Below are positions 36,135 to 44,154 of a DNA stretch of 64,000 bases, piece after piece. The notes beneath the pieces are model-generated. The model was not told where the DNA came from and did no database searches. It worked only from the letters and a program-made list of their open reading frames with translations. The first letter of the stretch is position 1; each line of letters opens with the position of its first letter. Position numbers and translations under genes: made by a program. Source of the stretch: Tropicimonas marinistellae (lineage in GTDB: Bacteria; Pseudomonadota; Alphaproteobacteria; Rhodobacterales; Rhodobacteraceae); assembly GCF_001509585.1 (NCBI RefSeq), contig NZ_LNCI01000008.1:186001-250000 (forward strand), given 5' to 3'.

Positions 36135-37487
36135 TCAGCCTTTTGCGAATTCGGGGTAGGCTTCCATCCCCAGTTCCGCCATGTCGAGGCCGGTGATCTC
36201 GTCTTCTTCCGGCACGCGGATACCCATGGTGGCTTTCAGGATGAACCAGACCACGGCCGAGACCACGAAGACGAAGACGCCGACAATGATGATCGAGATG
36301 ATCTGACCGAAGAACGAGGCGTCCGAGTTGGTCAGGCAGACCGCCAGGGTGCCCCAGATCCCGCAAACCAGGTGGACCGGGATGGCGCCGACGACGTCGT
36401 CGATCTTCATCTTGTCGAGCATCGGCACGGCGAAGACGATCAGTACGCCGCCCACGGCACCGATCAGCGTGGCAGCCCCGAGCGAGGGCGTCAGCGGCTC
36501 GGCGGTGATGGAAACCAGGCCGGCCAGAGCGCCGTTCAGCACCATGGTGAGGTCGACCTTGCCGTACATGACCTGGGTCATGATCAGAGCGGCAATGGCG
36601 CCACCGGCAGCCGCCGTGTTGGTGTTGGCGAAGATCCGCGACACGTCGGCAGCATCACCAACGGTGCCCATGGCGAGCTGCGAGCCGCCGTTGAAACCGA
36701 ACCAGCCGAGCCACAGGATGAACGTGCCAAGCGTGGCGAGCGACAGGTTCGAACCCGGATACGGATGCACGCGGCCATCCTTGTACTTGCCAATACGCGG
36801 GCCGAGGATCAGGGCACCTGCAAGAGCGGCCCAGCCACCCACGGAGTGCACAACGGTCGAACCGGCGAAGTCGAGGAAGCCGTACTGGCTGTCGAGGAAG
36901 CCGCCGCCCCACTTCCAGGAGGCCTGGATCGGGTAGATCAGCGCGGTCAGGACGATCGTGAAGATCAGGAAGGGCCACAGCTTGATGCGCTCGGCCAGCG
37001 TGCCCGAAACGATCGAGGCCGTGGTCGCACAGAACATCAACTGGAAGAAGAAGTCGGAGCCGGTCGAGGCGTAGCCATAGTCGTCGGCAGCGTCGCGGCC
37101 GATTCCAACGGCTTCAAGAACGGCAGGCCCGAATGCGCCCAGGTAGCCGCCGGTTTCGTCCGATCCGATGCTCCAGCTGCCGAGCGGGTACATCAGGTTG
37201 TAGCCGATCAGGTAGTAGAAGATCGCGGCCAGCGAGAACAGTGCAACGTTCTTGGTGAGCTGCATCGTCACGTTTTTCTGACGAACCAGACCGGCTTCAA
37301 GCATCGCGAAGCCCGCAGCCATCCACATCACCAGGAAGCCGCCGATCAGGAAAAGCAGAGTGTTAAGGATGAAGATGCTGTCCGTGGACGCATCCACGCC
37401 CGGAACCGCTTCTTCCTGCGCAAGAGCAATCGCTGGCAGCGCAATGGCGGCCCCGGCGATCGCAGGAATGAACTTGTTGAGTTTCAT
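36135..37487 (-). CDS. amtB: Ammonium transporter
   Basis: 450 residues. A cleaved signal peptide of about 23 residues (ends AIALAQEE) is followed by 11 or so membrane helices with the Amt-family motifs (FAGSTVVHSVGGWAAL with the conserved Ser/His region; HSVGG carries a pore His, and GAIPVHLVCGIWGTL the second). It conducts ammonia across the inner membrane when ammonium is scarce. It follows glnK by 30 bases on the same strand; GlnK binds and blocks the channel when nitrogen is plentiful. An intrinsic terminator follows. Confidence 0.96.
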   Translation of the reverse strand: MKLNKFIPAIAGAAIALPAIALAQEEAVPGVDASTDSIFILNTLLFLIGGFLVMWMAAGFAMLEAGLVRQKNVTMQLTKNVALFSLAAIFYYLIGYNLMYPLGSWSIGSDETGGYLGAFGPAVLEAVGIGRDAADDYGYASTGSDFFFQLMFCATTASIVSGTLAERIKLWPFLIFTIVLTALIYPIQASWKWGGGFLDSQYGFLDFAGSTVVHSVGGWAALAGALILGPRIGKYKDGRVHPYPGSNLSLATLGTFILWLGWFGFNGGSQLAMGTVGDAADVSRIFANTNTAAAGGAIAALIMTQVMYGKVDLTMVLNGALAGLVSITAEPLTPSLGAATLIGAVGGVLIVFAVPMLDKMKIDDVVGAIPVHLVCGIWGTLAVCLTNSDASFFGQIISIIIVGVFVFVVSAVVWFILKATMGIRVPEEDEITGLDMAELGMEAYPEFAKG

Positions 37488-37517
37488 GTCTCGTATGTAT
37501 CCCCTGTCCCGAACGCT

Positions 37518-37856
37518 TCAGAGCGCGTCGTCGTTGGTTTCGCCCGTCCGAACGCGCACCGCCTGGTTCACGTCGAGGACGAAGATCTTTCCGTCGCCGA
37601 TCTTGTCGGTCTTTGCTGTCTTTTGGATCGTTTCGACCACCTGGTCGGCCATCGCGGCGTTGACCACGATCTCCAGCTTGACCTTGGGCACGAAGTTCAC
37701 GGCATATTCCGCACCGCGATAGATCTCGGTGTGGCCGGACTGAGACCCGAAGCCCTTGATCTCTGTCACCATCATGCCGCGGACGCCGATAGCGGTGAGC
37801 GCCTCGCGCACCTCCTCGAGCTTGAACGGCTTGATTGCTGCAATGATGAGTTTCAC
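37518..37856 (-). CDS. glnK: Nitrogen regulatory PII protein GlnK
   Basis: 112 residues from a GTG after AGGAAGGGGAG. PII trimer subunit with the uridylylation site Tyr51 in the T-loop (YRGAEYAVNFVPK) and the two C-terminal signature stretches TGKIGDGKIFV-like (here KTDKIGDGKIFVLDV). It senses 2-oxoglutarate, ATP and ADP and controls AmtB and nitrogen regulators. Coupled to amtB, it is a textbook glnK-amtB operon. A CCGGGG/CCCCGG hairpin lies just upstream in the leader (37877-37895). Confidence 0.96.
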   Translation of the reverse strand: MKLIIAAIKPFKLEEVREALTAIGVRGMMVTEIKGFGSQSGHTEIYRGAEYAVNFVPKVKLEIVVNAAMADQVVETIQKTAKTDKIGDGKIFVLDVNQAVRVRTGETNDDAL

Positions 37857-37876
37857 TTTGCTCCCCTTCCTATTAG

Positions 37877-37895
37877 CCGGGGCGGAGGTCCCCGG
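37877..37895 (-). promoter_or_regulatory. Leader hairpin of glnK
   Basis: CCGGGG (37877-37882) and CCCCGG (37890-37895) pair around a 7-base loop, 20 bases upstream of the glnK GTG and close to its ribosome site. It could modulate glnK translation. Confidence 0.35.
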
Positions 37896-37977
37896 CGGGT
37901 GTACGCAGTGAGACAGCAGGCGGAAGGCCGGAGGTTCAAGGAATCGAAGGGTTCATTGGCAGGCAGAATCGACCCAA

Positions 37978-37997
37978 TTTGCACAATTTTTGCACAA
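37978..37997. promoter_or_regulatory. Two helically phased TTTGCACAA repeats upstream of glnK and the class A PBP
   Basis: TTTGCACAA occurs at 37978-37986 and 37989-37997, exactly 11 bases apart (one helical turn), in the region between divergent glnK-amtB and the penicillin-binding protein gene. This suits a pair of half-sites for a nitrogen regulator such as NtrC, but it does not match its usual inverted consensus. Confidence 0.4.
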
Positions 37998-38121
37998 ATG
38001 GCCCACGCAGCCTAATTTTTGAGCAGCAGTGAAACGGCCGTTGACGACCTCACCTCTCCCATTCATCCGGAATCCACGGTATCAAGTCGAAAACGAGCAG
38101 GCATCAAGCACAGAGGCGCCC

Positions 38122-40359
38122 ATGAGCACCAAAGGCGGAAAACGCCCGGTCCTTCGGGCCGACAAGCGCCCTACCAAGGCGAAATCGCGCGGCAAAACGA
38201 CGAAGCGCGCAGTCAAGACCGCGGATGCGACGAAACGGAAGCCGGCCGCGCGGAAGTCGCGCCGAAACGCAAGCTCGCGCCGTCGTCGGGGTCCGATCGG
38301 CTGGATTACAGGCTTGTTTGCGTTCGTTTTTGGCCTGATCTGGAGCCTGACCTGGCGGTCTGGCCTGGTATTTGCGCTGATTCTCGCCGGTGCGGTGCTG
38401 TATTTCTATGCACAGCTACCGCCCTTCACCGAATTGATCGACGGCCGCACGCGTGGTTCCGTCACGCTGATCGACCGCGAGGGGGATGTCTATGCGTGGC
38501 GCGGTGAGCAATTCGATTCGATCACCGATATTCACCAGGTGTCGGGACACTTGAAGAATGCCGTGGTCGCAACGGAAGACCGGCGATTCTATTGGCATCT
38601 TGGCGTCAGCCCCCGTGGCGTGGCATCGGCGATCAAGATCAACCTGAGCGAGGGCCGGGGCGCGCTGTCCGGGCACGGCGGCTCCACGCTCACCCAGCAA
38701 ACGGCAAAGCTCCTGTGTCTTGGAGTGCCCTATGATGCCCGCACGTGGGAGACGGAGGCGGCCTATGAGGCCGACTGCCGCCGCACGACAATCTGGCGCA
38801 AGGTGAAGGAAGCCATCTACGCCATGGCGCTGGAAGCGAAGTACACCAAGGACGAGATCCTGGTGATCTATTTCAACCGAGCCTATCTCGGAGCGTCTGC
38901 GCGCGGTTTCGAGGCAGCCTCGCAACGCTATTTTGGCGTTCCGGCTGCACAGCTTGACCCTGCCCAGGCGGCAATGCTTGCAGGGCTTCTGAAAGCGCCG
39001 ACACGCTACGCGCCGACCAACAACCTTCAACGCTCCCAGGACCGCGCCGACACGGTGGTTAAGCTGATGTACGATCAGGGCTATATCAGCGCGGCCGAAC
39101 GTGACGCTGCCTGGAACCATCCGGCGACACTGAGCGAGGCGGCAGAGGCCAACGCGGGCGGCTACTTCGCCGACTGGGTGATGGACACTGGCCCCAACTA
39201 CCTTACCCGCGATACGACAGAGGACGTCCTGCTCTTCACGACGCTCGACCAGCGTATTCAGGAAGCCGCAGAGGGCGCTATGCGCGACATCTTCGAGAGC
39301 AAGCTGAAGGAAGGCTCCGAAGCGCAGGCCGCAATCGTGGTGATGTCCGCCGACGGCGCGGTGCGTGCGATGGTCGGCGGGCGGGAGACACAGGTTTCGG
39401 GCGCGTTCAACAGGGCAACGATGGCCAAGCGCCAAACCGGATCGTCCTTCAAACCCTTTGTCTATGCTGCCGCAATGGATCTCGGCTTCACACCGTTGGC
39501 AACGGTTGTGGACGAGCCCTACTGCGTCGATGTTCCCGGCTCCGGACCGTATTGCCCGAAGAACTACAGCCGCGATTTCAAGGGGCGCGTGACGCTCACG
39601 GCGGCCCTGCAGGACAGTTTGAATATCCCGGCGGTGAAAGTCTCCGAGGCCGTCGGCCGGGAAAACGTGCGCAAGATCGCAAGCGACTTCGGGATCGACA
39701 ACGAACTGGCCGCAGGCCCGGCACTGGCGCTCGGCGTGTCCGAGTCGACGCTGCTGGAAATGACCGGCGCCTATGCCGGCATCTTGAACGGTGGCCGCGC
39801 CGTCACCCCCTATGGGCTCAACGAGCTGCGGATTCAGGGCGACGACGACCCGCTGATGGGGCAGGGCGGCGGCTTTGGCGAGCGTGTCGTAACCGATCAG
39901 GCCGCGCGGTATCTTGTCTATATGATGAGCCGCGTCGTTGATGCCGGCACCGGGCAACGCGCGAATCTGGGGGAACGCCCAGCGGCGGGCAAGACCGGCA
40001 CGACGCAGGCGGCGCGCGATGCGTGGTTCATCGGTTTCACTGCAGACTACGTCACGGGCGTCTGGATGGGGTATGACGACAACACGCCCCTGACCGGCGT
40101 AACCGGAGGCGGATTGCCGGCGGAGATCTGGAAGGAGGCGATGGTACGAATTCACGAAGGCATGCCAGTTACGCCGCTGCCCATGACCGTGCCGACCGCC
40201 GCCATGGCACAGGCCAGCACGCCGCCCCGCTACGAAGGCAGTTCGACTGCAGCGCGCAGCGGCGGCTCCGGTCAGGCCCGTCAGCAGCCGGCGCGGTCAG
40301 ACAACCTCGCAGAGCGCGTGTTGCAGGACGTTTTGGGGATATTCGGGCGCGGGAACTGA
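38122..40359 (+). CDS. Class A penicillin-binding protein (PBP1A family)
   Basis: 745 residues from the ATG at 38122, with GAGG six bases upstream; a longer frame to 38029 has no ribosome site. A basic N-terminal tail of about 50 residues rich in Lys and Arg precedes one membrane helix. The glycosyltransferase domain has the catalytic Glu in ATEDRRFYWHLGV and GGSTLTQQTAKLL. The transpeptidase has the active Ser in TGSSFKPF, SLN in QDSLNIPA and KTGTTQ. The C-terminal 60 residues are Ser/Ala/Gly-rich. It builds peptidoglycan at the inner membrane. The gene stands alone, divergent from glnK. Confidence 0.94.
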   Translation: MSTKGGKRPVLRADKRPTKAKSRGKTTKRAVKTADATKRKPAARKSRRNASSRRRRGPIGWITGLFAFVFGLIWSLTWRSGLVFALILAGAVLYFYAQLPPFTELIDGRTRGSVTLIDREGDVYAWRGEQFDSITDIHQVSGHLKNAVVATEDRRFYWHLGVSPRGVASAIKINLSEGRGALSGHGGSTLTQQTAKLLCLGVPYDARTWETEAAYEADCRRTTIWRKVKEAIYAMALEAKYTKDEILVIYFNRAYLGASARGFEAASQRYFGVPAAQLDPAQAAMLAGLLKAPTRYAPTNNLQRSQDRADTVVKLMYDQGYISAAERDAAWNHPATLSEAAEANAGGYFADWVMDTGPNYLTRDTTEDVLLFTTLDQRIQEAAEGAMRDIFESKLKEGSEAQAAIVVMSADGAVRAMVGGRETQVSGAFNRATMAKRQTGSSFKPFVYAAAMDLGFTPLATVVDEPYCVDVPGSGPYCPKNYSRDFKGRVTLTAALQDSLNIPAVKVSEAVGRENVRKIASDFGIDNELAAGPALALGVSESTLLEMTGAYAGILNGGRAVTPYGLNELRIQGDDDPLMGQGGGFGERVVTDQAARYLVYMMSRVVDAGTGQRANLGERPAAGKTGTTQAARDAWFIGFTADYVTGVWMGYDDNTPLTGVTGGGLPAEIWKEAMVRIHEGMPVTPLPMTVPTAAMAQASTPPRYEGSSTAARSGGSGQARQQPARSDNLAERVLQDVLGIFGRGN

Positions 40360-40387
40360 TTGCAGCAGGCGATCAGACCCAGTCACT

Positions 40388-40777
40388 TCATTGGTGGCCG
40401 GGCGCGGAAACGTGTTGGTCCAGGAAGACGGCGTTGCCGTCGGGGTCCCGCACCAGCAGGCTCGCCGGCCCCGTTGCATCCGGATCCGTTTCTGACTCGA
40501 TTGCGATTCCCTGCGCCAATAACCGCGTCTGAATCTCCCGGATGTCGGTGAAATCCGGGTCGGGAGTCTCCTCGTTCAGCCAGCCAGGGTTGAAGGTCAG
40601 CATATTGCCCTCGAACATTCCCTGGAACAGGCCGAGCGTGCAGCCGCCGTTGCGAAGGATGATCCACCCCTCCTCGGGGGCGCCTGCCACCTGTGCAAAG
40701 CCCAGGGCCTCGTAGAACGCACGTGAGGCCGGGAGATCGGCCACGCTCAAACTCATGGAAAATGCGCCCAGTTTCAT
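40388..40777 (-). CDS. VOC-superfamily (glyoxalase-like) protein
   Basis: 129 residues, one vicinal-oxygen-chelate domain: MSLSVADLPASRAFYEALGF at the start, NGGCTLGLFQG in the middle and LLVRDPDGNAVFLDQHV at the end. The conserved metal ligands of glyoxalase are not obviously complete, so it may be a binding protein or lyase of unknown substrate. It is convergent with the PBP gene and followed by the mlaC gene on the same strand 45 bases away from its start. Confidence 0.85.
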   Translation of the reverse strand: MKLGAFSMSLSVADLPASRAFYEALGFAQVAGAPEEGWIILRNGGCTLGLFQGMFEGNMLTFNPGWLNEETPDPDFTDIREIQTRLLAQGIAIESETDPDATGPASLLVRDPDGNAVFLDQHVSAPGHQ

Positions 40778-40822
40778 CTCTCGCTCCCGTGGGGACGGTC
40801 CGTCTTGCCCAACGCTCCGGGC

Positions 40823-41443
40823 CTAGCTGATCGATTGGAGATCCTTCGTGAGTGCGCCGAGGTTCCCGCCCCTGCGATCGAGCATCGCCCCGATTTCAGT
40901 ACGTTCGGTGAGCAGCATGTTTACGCCCTCAATGAACATGTTGAAGAACTTGCTCTTGCCCGAACGGTCCGAGACGAGGAACGTGACCTCGAAGGGATCT
41001 TCTCCGCGCAGATACGCAGTTGTGCTGACCTCGACGAAGCTCTTCACGGGTTTCGCACCGTTCACTTCCAATCGTCCGCCAATGAACTCGCGGAATCGTT
41101 TCCCATATTTCCGGGAGATGTAGCCCGTGAACGCCTTGGTGTAGGCATTGAGCTCTGCCGAACTGGCGGAACGTGCAGTCGCACCAAGCGAATACCGGGC
41201 AATGGTTGGAACATCGGCGTAGCGCAGAAAGATCTTCTCGAAATCGCGATACATCGCGCTCTCGGATTTGCCGGAGGCAATCACCTTGTTGATGTCGGCC
41301 ACCAGCGCATCTACCAGCTTCTGCGCGTTTCCGGTTGTCAGGGCAAATGCCGGAAAGGGAAGCGCGGCAACTGCGATGCCGCCAACGAGACCGCTCAGCG
41401 TTTTTCGCCGTGAGATGTCATTCCGCGTCAATGTCGTCACCAT
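40823..41443 (-). CDS. mlaC: MlaC-type periplasmic phospholipid-binding protein
   Basis: 206 residues from the ATG at 41443, with GAGGAA a few bases upstream. The N-terminus has a Tat-like SRRKTL motif and a hydrophobic stretch ending PAFALTTG. The mature domain belongs to the MlaC/Ttg2D family (NTF2-like): YRDFEKIFLRYADVPTIARYSLG near the middle and FRGED/YLRGEDPFEVTFLVSDRSGKSKFFNMF later. It carries phospholipids between MlaA at the outer membrane and the inner-membrane transporter. The mlaFEDB genes are not in the window. Its start overlaps the mlaA stop by 26 bases. Confidence 0.88.
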   Translation of the reverse strand: MVTTLTRNDISRRKTLSGLVGGIAVAALPFPAFALTTGNAQKLVDALVADINKVIASGKSESAMYRDFEKIFLRYADVPTIARYSLGATARSASSAELNAYTKAFTGYISRKYGKRFREFIGGRLEVNGAKPVKSFVEVSTTAYLRGEDPFEVTFLVSDRSGKSKFFNMFIEGVNMLLTERTEIGAMLDRRGGNLGALTKDLQSIS

Positions 41444-42308
41444 AAAGTTCCTCGTAGGGGTCAAAATAGTCTTCCTCGGCAACCTCGCCACGTGACATCT
41501 CGAATCGCCGGTTCTGCAGATAGACCAGCCGGGTTTGCGCGTAGCTATCGGCCGAGTCGTAGAGTAGTGAATCGACGGTCTCCGCGTATCGCACACGATC
41601 GGTGGCCTCGCCCGCCCAGGTGAATCCGTTGGCCGCGAGATTCTGTGGCCACGGGAAGATATACCACAGCGGATTTCCCACGAAGTCCACGGCCATTCCG
41701 ACCGTGTCACGCTGAGTTGACGGGCCAATGACCGGCAACTCCTGGTACGTGCCTTCAGGTACGCCCCAGACGTGCAGGGTTTCGCCGAAGTCGGTATCGA
41801 TCTCCGGCAAGCCGGCCGCGCGTGCGACGTCGATCAGTCCGAAAATCCCGATCGTGGAGTTGATTCCCAGCCGGAGCGTATTGTGTGCCGCGTCACCCGG
41901 GCGCACTTGCAACAAGCTGTTTGCGATGCGGCGCGGGTTGTCGAGATTTGCGCCGAAGTTCGCCAGGGCGATGAGTGCGGGACTTACCGGCGCCAAAGGT
42001 GCGTCGGCGACAGGCGCTGCCGGAGCCACCTCTGGTGCCAGTGCCTCAGGTTCCGTCTCGTCGATCTCGGGAAGGGCAGCGCCGCCACCCTCCGCTACGT
42101 CGCCACCACCGAGGATCTGTTCGTCCAGCCGCTTGTTGAACGCGTGAATCTCGCGGTTGCGCGCCTCGTTCGGGTCGTTGATTTCGGTTGGTATGGCCGC
42201 CGGTCCGCAAGCCGTCAGAGCGACCAGCGCCGACAACAAACCGATTGCACTGAATGGGCGCCGGCAATATCCCGTCTGTGAGACCAGTGGTGTTGTCAAA
42301 GACTTCAT
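41418..42308 (-). CDS. mlaA: MlaA (VacJ) outer-membrane lipoprotein with an internal acidic insert
   Basis: 296 residues from the ATG at 42308. Lipobox LTAC puts the lipidated Cys at residue 34. MlaA removes misplaced phospholipids from the outer leaflet with porins and passes them to MlaC. Family parts are NDPNEARNREIHAFNKRLD (45-62), then DNPRRIANSLLQV, GIFGLIDVARAAGL and the FGETLHVWGVPEGTY...LPVIGPST segment. Residues about 67-108 are an Ala/Pro/Glu-rich low-complexity insert where other MlaA proteins have a helical segment. It is coupled to mlaC. The gene is divergent from the type I secretion ATPase gene. Confidence 0.88.
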   Translation of the reverse strand: MKSLTTPLVSQTGYCRRPFSAIGLLSALVALTACGPAAIPTEINDPNEARNREIHAFNKRLDEQILGGGDVAEGGGAALPEIDETEPEALAPEVAPAAPVADAPLAPVSPALIALANFGANLDNPRRIANSLLQVRPGDAAHNTLRLGINSTIGIFGLIDVARAAGLPEIDTDFGETLHVWGVPEGTYQELPVIGPSTQRDTVGMAVDFVGNPLWYIFPWPQNLAANGFTWAGEATDRVRYAETVDSLLYDSADSYAQTRLVYLQNRRFEMSRGEVAEEDYFDPYEELYGDDIDAE

Positions 42309-42417
42309 CCTATTTTGCCATCCGAACCCTGCCCCGAATTCGCCGGCCCGATGTCGGTGCAACCTAGCGGCGGGCAGGATGGGTGACAACCGGCGGGAAC
42401 CGAGGAGAGCGGCAACA

Positions 42418-44154
42418 ATGCGCGCAGCGGAAACCAGAGCGGGGCGGATGGAACTTCAGGAGGCGCGGGCGAAGAGCCGCAACCTCTTCGGAGCGGCCTT
42501 TCTCTTCTCGATATTCGTAAACCTGTTGATGCTGACGGGTCCGCTTTACATGTTGCAGGTTTACGACAGAGTGTTGGGGTCACGCTCGGTCGAGACGCTG
42601 CTCGCGCTCACCGTGCTCGTTGCCTTTCTCTACATGATGATGGGTATTCTTGACTATGCCCGTGGCCGCGTGATGGCCCGTGCCGGTGCGCGTTTCCAGA
42701 CATTGCTCGACAGTCGCGTCTTTTCCGCGGTGCTGCGAAGCGAAACGGGTCGGCCGGGAGCAGAAGTCGCGCAGACGGGCCTGCGTGATCTGGAGATCGT
42801 GCAGCGGTTCCTCTCCTCGCCGGCGCTGTTGGCGTTCTTCGACATGCCCTGGACGCCGATATTCCTGCTGGCGATCTTTGTCTTCCACACGTGGTTGGGC
42901 GTGCTCGCCGTCGTGGGCGGCGCGACGCTCGTCTGCGTGACGCTTCTCAACCAGTGGTTGACGCGTCAGCCGGCGCTGGAAGCCGCTGGCATGAATCAGC
43001 GCGCCGAGCGGATGTCGGACCAGATGCGCGACGAGGCCGAGGCGATCGAGGCGCTCGGGATGCGTGGCGCCACGTTTGACCGTTGGCAGATGGCCCGTGG
43101 CCGGGCCGTCGATCAGCAACTCGCGGCCTCCGACCGGGCCGGGGCATTTACCGCAACGACGAAATCGCTGCGGCTCTTCCTGCAATCGGCGATGCTCGGT
43201 CTGGGTGCGTACCTCGTGTTGCAAGGGGAATTGTCCGCAGGCGCGATGATCGCCGGTTCGATCCTGCTCGGCCGGGCGCTGGCGCCGGTAGAACTTGCGA
43301 TTGGACAATGGGAACTGCTGCAGCGCGCCTCACGCGGCTGGCAGAACCTTGCTCAGCTACTGTCGGATATCCCGCCGGAGATCCAGCGCACGCCGCTTCC
43401 GAAACCGGCGGCACGGCTGGAAGGGCAGCAGGTCACCGTCGTCCCGCCGGGCGAACATCAGGCTTCGCTTCGGATGGTCAGCTTCACCCTGCCGCCGGGC
43501 AAGGCGCTCGGCGTGATTGGCCCATCCGGATCGGGCAAGACGACGCTGGCGCGGGCGATCATCGGAGTCTGGCGCTGCGCAGGCGGCAAGATCCGTCTCG
43601 ATGGCGCGGCGCTCGATCAGTACGACCCAGACGTTCTGGGGGAACACATCGGCTACCTGCCGCAGCGGATCAGCCTTTTCGACGGAACGATTGCCGAGAA
43701 TATCGCGCGGCTCTCCACGCAGCCCGATCCCAAGCTTGTCGTGGAAGCGGCACGCAAGGCAGACGCCCATGAGATGATCCTGCGACTGCCCAGGGGCTAT
43801 GATACGCCGCTCATCGCGGCATCCAGCCGGCTGTCGGGCGGGCAAATCCAGCGTATCGGCCTGGCGCGGGCGCTCTACGGCGATCCGGTGATCCTGGTGC
43901 TCGACGAGCCCAACTCGAACCTCGACAACGAGGGATCCGAGGCGCTCAACAGCGCAATCCGCCAAATGAAGGCTGAAGAGAAATCCGTGATCATCATGGC
44001 GCACCGGCCGGCGGCGATCCAGGAATGCGAATTGCTGCTGGTGCTTGATGGCGGTGTGCGCCGCGCCTTCGGTCCGCGGGACGAGGTGTTGCAGGAAGTT
44101 GTGCAGAACGCGGCCCAGATCCAGAGCTCCAAGGGGCACGGAGGTGTGACATGA
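42418..44154 (+). CDS. Type I secretion system ATPase/permease (PrtD/LipB-type ABC transporter)
   Basis: 578 residues from the ATG at 42418 (GAGGAG lies upstream at about 11 bases). There is no N-terminal C39 peptidase domain, so the substrate need not be a bacteriocin. About six membrane helices (residues 25-300) are followed by the nucleotide-binding domain: Walker A GPSGSGKTT, signature RLSGGQIQRIG, Walker B VILVLDEPNSNLD and the H-loop MAHRP. It is the PrtD-like exporter of C-terminally signalled proteins such as RTX toxins. The membrane fusion gene follows with an ATGA overlap. No substrate or outer-membrane TolC gene is adjacent. Confidence 0.92.
   Translation: MRAAETRAGRMELQEARAKSRNLFGAAFLFSIFVNLLMLTGPLYMLQVYDRVLGSRSVETLLALTVLVAFLYMMMGILDYARGRVMARAGARFQTLLDSRVFSAVLRSETGRPGAEVAQTGLRDLEIVQRFLSSPALLAFFDMPWTPIFLLAIFVFHTWLGVLAVVGGATLVCVTLLNQWLTRQPALEAAGMNQRAERMSDQMRDEAEAIEALGMRGATFDRWQMARGRAVDQQLAASDRAGAFTATTKSLRLFLQSAMLGLGAYLVLQGELSAGAMIAGSILLGRALAPVELAIGQWELLQRASRGWQNLAQLLSDIPPEIQRTPLPKPAARLEGQQVTVVPPGEHQASLRMVSFTLPPGKALGVIGPSGSGKTTLARAIIGVWRCAGGKIRLDGAALDQYDPDVLGEHIGYLPQRISLFDGTIAENIARLSTQPDPKLVVEAARKADAHEMILRLPRGYDTPLIAASSRLSGGQIQRIGLARALYGDPVILVLDEPNSNLDNEGSEALNSAIRQMKAEEKSVIIMAHRPAAIQECELLLVLDGGVRRAFGPRDEVLQEVVQNAAQIQSSKGHGGVT

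Noticed and set aside
36372-38015. Long plus-strand frame of 547 codons opposite amtB and glnK
   Set aside because: It crosses two well-defined genes on the other strand and its product is charged low-complexity sequence.
37978-38020. Possible sigma-54 (-24/-12) promoter for glnK
   Set aside because: TGGGCC...TGCA on the leftward strand has the wrong spacing between GG and GC.
42157-42417. Extended N-terminus of the type I secretion ATPase
   Set aside because: The extra 87 residues have no hydrophobic or family sequence; the ATG at 42418 is the first plausible start and has GAGGAG upstream.
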